Below, in pieces: positions 58,501 to 64,000 of a stretch of 64,000 bases of DNA. Positions within the stretch are counted from its first letter, which is position 1. Every line of letters begins with the position of its first letter. The position numbers and the translations under genes are program-made. The notes beneath the pieces were generated by a model. That model had not been told where the DNA came from, did not search any database, and worked only from the letters and a program-made list of their open reading frames with translations. This DNA is from Arachnopeziza araneosa (Eukaryota > Ascomycota > Leotiomycetes > Helotiales > Arachnopezizaceae): the NCBI GenBank assembly GCA_003988855.1, contig QYAI01000089.1:47990-111989 (forward strand), in the 5' to 3' direction.

Positions 58501-59529
58501 GTCTCTGGGTGGAGTTTATTACTGCTTTCTGCGATTTCGCCATAGGCTGAGAAAGTAGCGGACAAATTAGCGAAGTTGTGCAAAGGATCGAAGCCAGTAA
58601 CAACAACCTGCGTTGGAGGTCCAGGGCCAAGAGACGTCTTCGGGTCATAGGCGTATGGCTTGAGGAGGTACGGTGCTTGACGCAATCGAGATTTAGGATT
58701 ATGGAAATCAACATTAATATAGTCCAGCTTCCCACCTCTCTTTGCTAGTCGAGGGTCTGGTGGGGGAGCGTCATCTTCCTACAAGCTATTAGCCAGACGT
58801 TCACACAAGCAAGATGACGCTCCCCGCAGAATATATTATACGTACCAAACCAAAGTCCTTGTATGTGGGTTTCGCCTTTTTCTTATCATTCGATGACAAT
58901 TTTCGGTCGAGAAGGGGATCGTATGTACACTTTGTGCCTTTTGTGGTTCTGCTCGGGTCTCGAGCGTAGACCCGTGATTCCGATTCAGATTGGTTGATAG
59001 GGGCTGGTAGTACGGGTGAGGCACTTTGTCCAGCATCAACAGCTTCGTTGGAGATTCCCGTCGATGTCGAGATGGAAGCATTTGGTTTGTATTGATTTGG
59101 ACTTGCCATGCGACTTGGAGACGAAAAATCGGTGTTTGTCAAAGGTGTTAGGTTACTGGGATTCCTTGAGCCGCCATGAGTCGACATATTAGAGTGTTGA
59201 GGCACGCTGAAAACGGACGAGCCAGTGCTCGCGTGCGAACTAGCTGATCCTACGCCATTAAGGATATCCCCTTGCAATGATTCGTTGTCTTCTGCCTGCT
59301 GAGGGGCAACCTCTGTAACAAGAAGGGTGATGTCTCCAGGAACGCGATATGTGACATCGTCAGCGCGGGGATTGGCAAGTGAGACTTTCATATCAGCAAT
59401 TGGTCGAGAATTTGATGACTCAAAACTCTGTGATTTGACCTTCTCTCGTTCCTTCGCCTTGTCTTTAGCGGCTCTTGTGGCAGAAGGGAAGTAAGCCTCA
59501 AAGCCGATGGCCCCCGATGCGCGAGACAT
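55559..59529 (-). CDS. SET1: Histone H3 lysine-4 methyltransferase Set1 (COMPASS)
   Basis: Catalytic subunit of COMPASS, methylating H3K4 at transcribed chromatin. Three exons (59529-58846, 58778-55709, 55662-55559; introns 67 and 46 nt) give 1285 aa. Order: disordered N terminus; Set1-type RRM region (about 265-370, [20 protein letters not shown]); a second fungal RRM-like region; long charged linker; N-SET ([13 protein letters not shown]); SET at about 1147-1268 with NHSC at 1221-1224 and LTYDYKFE; post-SET CLCG...CKGFLN with C1273, C1275 and C1280. Intron 1 and the start of exon 2 form a perfect 15-bp inverted repeat. It is the last gene before the A+T-rich block. Confidence 0.95.
58763..58825. 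repeat. Perfect 15-bp inverted repeat across a SET1 splice acceptor
   Basis: Arms 58763-58777 (GGGGAGCGTCATCTT, plus strand) and 58811-58825 (AAGATGACGCTCCCC) are exact reverse complements with a 33-nt loop. In the SET1 transcript the upstream arm lies in intron 1 and the downstream arm begins one base inside exon 2, so the loop carries the branch region and the 3' splice site. Confidence 0.95.
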
Positions 59530-60190
59530 CGCGATTGAGAAATCGATCTACCTCAATCTCCGCTTCCCAGCCAACATCTCTAATAGTGTATTCAGTTGGC
59601 AACCGCATGCATCAAAGGCAGCAAGAATGATGGAGAAACGCGCGCGTGGAAGGGATTTCACGCGACCTCGAGGGACAGATTTCTTGCGCTCAAGCGGCGC
59701 GAAGAGAAGAGGGAGTCGACAGGTGCGATCGCAAATAAAACGATTTGATAGCGATTTCGGTCTTCGTTCTCTGCAACAATAAGGCGAGTTAAAGTAAAGT
59801 TATTGTTGTCGTAGTCGCGGTGAGGATGTTGGAGGTGGAATGCTTTGATCCCGAGATTCGGTTCAGTAGTTCAGTCTCAAATGGTCATTAGCCAAGCACT
59901 AAGCAGGGAAAGATCTCATTGGTCCACTCAAGCAACAACAAAACCTGAATGCAGCGGGAAGAGGAGTGACAAGAGCAACGAAGGAAAGTAAGTGCTGTTA
60001 GTGTAGGACTTGCCGTTCGTTCATTACTCGTTACAGTTCATTATTCCAGCACTATTTCACCACTCAACATGTCTTGTGTTCTCCCGTTCCCTTATCTTGT
60101 TACTACTGCCTCACCTCTCTGTTACGGCTACGTCCAGTGTTCCACTAGAAGCTGTCCTGGGTTAAATCAAGGATCAAGGTAAAAGAACAC
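59530..60190. other. SET1 upstream region
   Basis: The 661 nt hold the probable SET1 promoter and leader, still of ordinary base composition. No further gene is seen before the A+T-rich block. Confidence 0.5.
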
Positions 60191-63100
60191 GAGAGCAGGT
60201 TTTGAACAGTTAAGTTGTAGTGTAGTATTAATAGAATAGAAATGATTAGTTAAGTTAAGCACGAAGCTTTTATCTAGAATAAAAAAAGCTACTGCTTATA
60301 TAAAGCTTCGAGCTTTTTAAACTCTTTAGACTCTTTAAACTTTTGAACTTCTTTAGACTTTTTAGCTCGAGTTCTAAAGTGTATTACATGTTTAAAGTCT
60401 ATTACGTAATTTATAAGTTAAGTATTTAACGTAATCCACTCTTGAGTTGCGCATACTAGCAAGTTGCGCACGAACCACTTACTTAATGAGCTTTTTGGTT
60501 AATATAGCAACAACTATTTAAATTAAATCCTAATAAACTACTCTAATTAGAAGCTTGCTTTGCAGGGCAGGTACGAGCTGTATGCAACAGTAATCTACAT
60601 ATACTATACTTTCGTAGCATACGCGTTTTGACTATAGGATTCTAACTAGAACTCTTCTTGTTACAAGATTATTTACTCTTACATGACTATTACATGCGAC
60701 AGTTATGTAACTCAGCTAGGCGGACATAAAATAGCCGCTTCTTATAGAATTAAGAATTTATTCTTTTACAACTACACTAATTTTTGTTCTTACTAATTTA
60801 GTAGCACAACTATAACTAAATTTTAAATTTTAAATTTTAAATTATTAATTACTATACTTATACTTAATTAACTTTTAGAAACTTTGCTTATTTAGCAACT
60901 AGCTTATAATTACTACGCAATTAGTTAGTTACTAATTAGCACTTTATTAATAACTACACTAGCGTTAAAAGCTAACTAACTTGCTTTGCAATTGCAAGCT
61001 TTTATTAGCACTTGCTATATCTACACTAACTTTATTAGTAAGAAGTTACAGCAGCAAATTTACAAAGCTGCAAACTTAGTGTTAAAGCTGTTTACAAACA
61101 TTAATAACAAAAAAAAGCATTTAAAATTTAATTGCTTCGCAATTTCTAGCTTAGTAGATAAATTTAAAAGCAAATTTTAACAAAGCTATAAGTAAATACT
61201 TTTTTTTATTAGTAATACTAATAAAAAAAAATTTAATAAAGTAAATTAAATTCGCACTAGTTAGTTAAATTTAAGCTTATTATTACTTTAAACACTATTT
61301 ACTGCTAACACAACAGTAACTTTAAAACTAAACTTAAACTTACTTTAGTACTTCTTAAAAATTATTAACTTAACTAAACTACTAAAGCAATTTACTTAGC
61401 AAACACTAGCTATAATAAGTAAAAGCAGTAACTTAAATTAATTTACACTAACAAGCTATAACGCTACTAAAATTACACAAATTGTAGCAAAAGTACTACA
61501 TTAGCAAATACTTTTACAAAAACATATTTTTAACTTATTACTAAACTTTAACACTACTAGTACTAATAATGCTAAAGTTAGTAACACAAAATAAAAACTA
61601 CAAAATATAAAATACTTTAACTTAAACTTTAATAAGTTATTTAGTTTAAGTAACTATATGCAATTTAGTATAATAGTATACTAAAAAAAAAAATTTATTT
61701 ACTAAAATTGTTAGTAATAACGTATAATAAAAGCAAGCTGCTATTGTTTAATGCAACTTATTATTATATTTGCGTAAATTAGTACTAGCTTAGTATAATT
61801 CGAAACTTAATAACTTTTAGCAAAGTAAATTAAAGTTTTACAATTAAAGCATTACTACTTAAGTGTAAGTACTAACAAAACGTTTTTAAAAAAATTTACT
61901 ATAGTATTATAAAAACTATAGTTTAAAAAATATACTATTACTAATGCTAAAAACAACTATAATATATAGTTATACATTACTACTATAATAAAATATACAA
62001 AAGTAGCTAAATTAAACAAGTTAATTTAACAACTATTACAAGTATACAATAATATTAACTTAGCACTATAGCTATACATTACTTAACTTACTAAAGCTAC
62101 ATTAGTATATAATTTTATAAAAAAAGTATTAAGTAAGCAAAACGCGTAAAAAAACATACTGCTACAATTAGCTTGCTTTAACTTAAATTGCAATACTTGT
62201 AGTAGTACTTTTAAAAAAATAACACTTGCTAGTATACTTTAAGTATTTAGCGTTTTTTATTTAATAATTTTTATTTTATTTAACTATATAACTATAACAA
62301 AAACTAATTTATTACTTTTTTAATATAAAATAATACTAATACTATTAAACTAAAAGCACTAATACTAAGTTAACTAGTGTATAGTTACTTTGCTTAAAGC
62401 TTAGAAAACAAAAACTAAAATAAATTAAAAAAGTTTAATTTTGCTTTAACAAGCTAGATTTTAAGTAATTATATAGTAAATACTTTAAGTAGTAGTAATT
62501 TTTAACACTACTAATACTTTAGAAAATATAACAAAGCTAATTATAGTTAAAATAATTACTACAATATTTTTAAAAACAATGCTAAAAAAAAAGCAACTAA
62601 CTTAAAAAAATACATTGCTTGCAAAATTATTAAACTACTAGCTATTAGTAAAAAAAAATTATAAAAATAATAATATTAAAAATAGCATTAACAGTACTAT
62701 AATAGCACTTACTAGCAATAAATTAACGTTACAATGTTAAAAGTACTAGTACTTGTTTTTTTTTTAACTTTTTAAGTATGTATATGCTAATTTGTGTACT
62801 ACAATTTTTATTATACTAATTTTTACACTAAAAGCTACTAGTAAAGCTTTTTTTGTTATTGTCGCAGCGCTTTAGAAAGCAAACAATATACAGCAAAGCA
62901 TTACTAGCTATACTTATGCTATAGCTAATGTTTAGCATACTTCTAATAGTACTAACTACAAAGTGTGTATAAATACTAAATGTTTTTGTTTATTAGTCGC
63001 TTAGAAATAGCTGTTTACAAATAAGTTAGTAACTTAAAACTAGTTACAATTTACTACAGTTAAAAAACTAAAAGCTCTAATACTTTTATTAAAACAAGCT

Positions 63101-64000
63101 ACTTTTAATCTTTACTTAGTTAGTACTACTATACTAAAAAAAAGTAAAAATTACTACTTAAGTTATTAATAAACTAAGCTTAAATTTATTAATAAGCAAT
63201 AAGTTTCTATACTTGTATAATATAACTATTTACATGTTTAACAAAATTATAACACTACAAGCGTGTTTAAACTTAATAGTTTTTTTTAAATTTTACTATT
63301 GTAGCAAAAAAGTAGCTTTAAAAGTTACTACTTAAAAGCAAACAGTAATTTTACTACTGTTTAGTTTTTAAGTAGTAGTAAACTATGCATTAGTTTTACT
63401 AAACTAAAATTATATATTTTAAGCTAAACTTAAATATAGCACTATTAACGCTATAGTATAAAAGTATTATATAATTACTATAGTTAATTAACAAAACAAA
63501 CATATAGTTATTTTTATTAACGCTAAGCTAAAAACTTTAACTAAATACAAAAAAAGCAGCTGTTTTACTTTTACAACTTTAGCTTTAGTACTGCAACTTA
63601 ACACTAATTTAGTTAATACTTTTAGCTTTAGTAATAAATTTTTTTTAGTACTTAAAATATTAAAGCTTTTTAATATTTTAAATATTAAGCTATTAAATAA
63701 AGTTTATATATGTTAGCGCTTAAACTTTAACATAATTACTAAGTTTACTAGCTTAGTTAAAAAGTTTAGTAACTGCTTTAAAAAAAAAAGCTTTATTGTA
63801 CTACTTGTAAACAAATGCATAAAAATACTACTAATTAATAACTAGAAAAAAACTAAAGTAGCTTTAAAGTGCTATTTTTTTAGCGTTAAAAATTGTAAAC
63901 TACTTAACAAAACATTTAACAAGCTTTACGCTTAAAGTAAAATAAAATAAGTTACTAATTTTACTTTGTTTAGCAGCTTAGTATTTGTTGTTTAGCGCAA
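60191..64000. repeat. Extremely A+T-rich, gene-free block (probable RIP-mutated DNA)
   Basis: From about 60.2 kb to the edge base composition changes abruptly. Sampled lines show 8 of 60 G+C (61201-61260) and 10 of 60 (62401-62460). Stops crowd every frame and no domain is recognisable. In line 61441-61500 I count TpA 10, ApT 4, CpA+TpG 7 and ApC+GpT 11, giving a high TpA/ApT ratio and a low (CpA+TpG)/(ApC+GpT) ratio as expected after repeat-induced point mutation, though 60 nt is a tiny sample. The block may be decayed transposon, subtelomeric or centromere-flanking DNA; sequence alone does not decide. The left boundary is approximate. Confidence 0.75.
60818..60838. repeat. AAATTTT heptamer tandem, three copies
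   Basis: Three perfect AAATTTT copies, running into a partial fourth, inside the A+T-rich block. Confidence 0.85.

Noticed and set aside
60986..61180. 64-codon frame in the A+T-rich block
   Set aside because: Lys/Asn/Ile-rich translation expected from A+T-rich DNA; no domain.

Overview
The window looks like nuclear DNA of a filamentous ascomycete (Pezizomycotina, possibly Leotiomycetes; the class is a guess from general appearance). About 26 recognisable protein genes lie on both strands. They carry many short introns (mostly 41-60 nt, GTNNGT donors, CTAAC-like branch points, AG acceptors), and the proteins match the fungal forms of their families. No rRNA, convincing tRNA, CRISPR array or intact transposon was seen.

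Layout. 1-9.5 kb: an open frame entering from the left edge, RAM2 (prenyltransferase alpha subunit), an uncharacterised membrane protein, ribosomal protein L38, a small Ish1-like membrane protein, a large uncharacterised gene, and the mRNA-export factor MTR2. 9.8-16.6 kb: mitochondrial methionyl-tRNA synthetase, the CAAX protease STE24, an RPA14-like Pol I subunit, and mitochondrial ribosomal protein bL34m. 17.4-32.1 kb: a seven-exon cation-chloride cotransporter (VHC1), a vacuolar amino-acid transporter (AVT3-like), RPB11, LSM5, a DEDDy 3'-5' exonuclease, and ornithine decarboxylase. 34-46 kb: the mitochondrial protease CYM1, a taxilin, a disordered protein, a nitronate monooxygenase, and RIC8. 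46.6-59.5 kb: the F-box protein RCY1, a fungal tyrosine phosphatase, a small membrane protein, YTM1, TRM112 and the H3K4 methyltransferase SET1. From about 60.2 kb to the right edge the sequence is extremely A+T-rich with no genes, and looks like RIP-mutated repeat DNA.

Most genes are housekeeping: transcription (RPB11, RPA14, SET1), RNA handling (LSM5, MTR2, exonuclease), ribosome biogenesis and translation (L38, bL34m, YTM1, TRM112, MSM1), organelle proteolysis (CYM1) and membrane traffic (RCY1, taxilin). Many form divergent pairs sharing one short promoter. Two prenylation-pathway enzymes (RAM2, STE24) lie in the window, as does a probable substrate (RCY1, ending in CVVI).

Exon boundaries were set by hand from splice signals, reading-frame continuity and remembered family consensus. 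Each coding sum was checked to be a multiple of three. I did not find a convincing new multi-gene system. The best leads are a perfect intron-exon hairpin in SET1, two GC-AG introns, a 503-nt AUG-free stretch upstream of ornithine decarboxylase, an in-frame extension ahead of RAM2, and the sharp SET1/AT-rich boundary.
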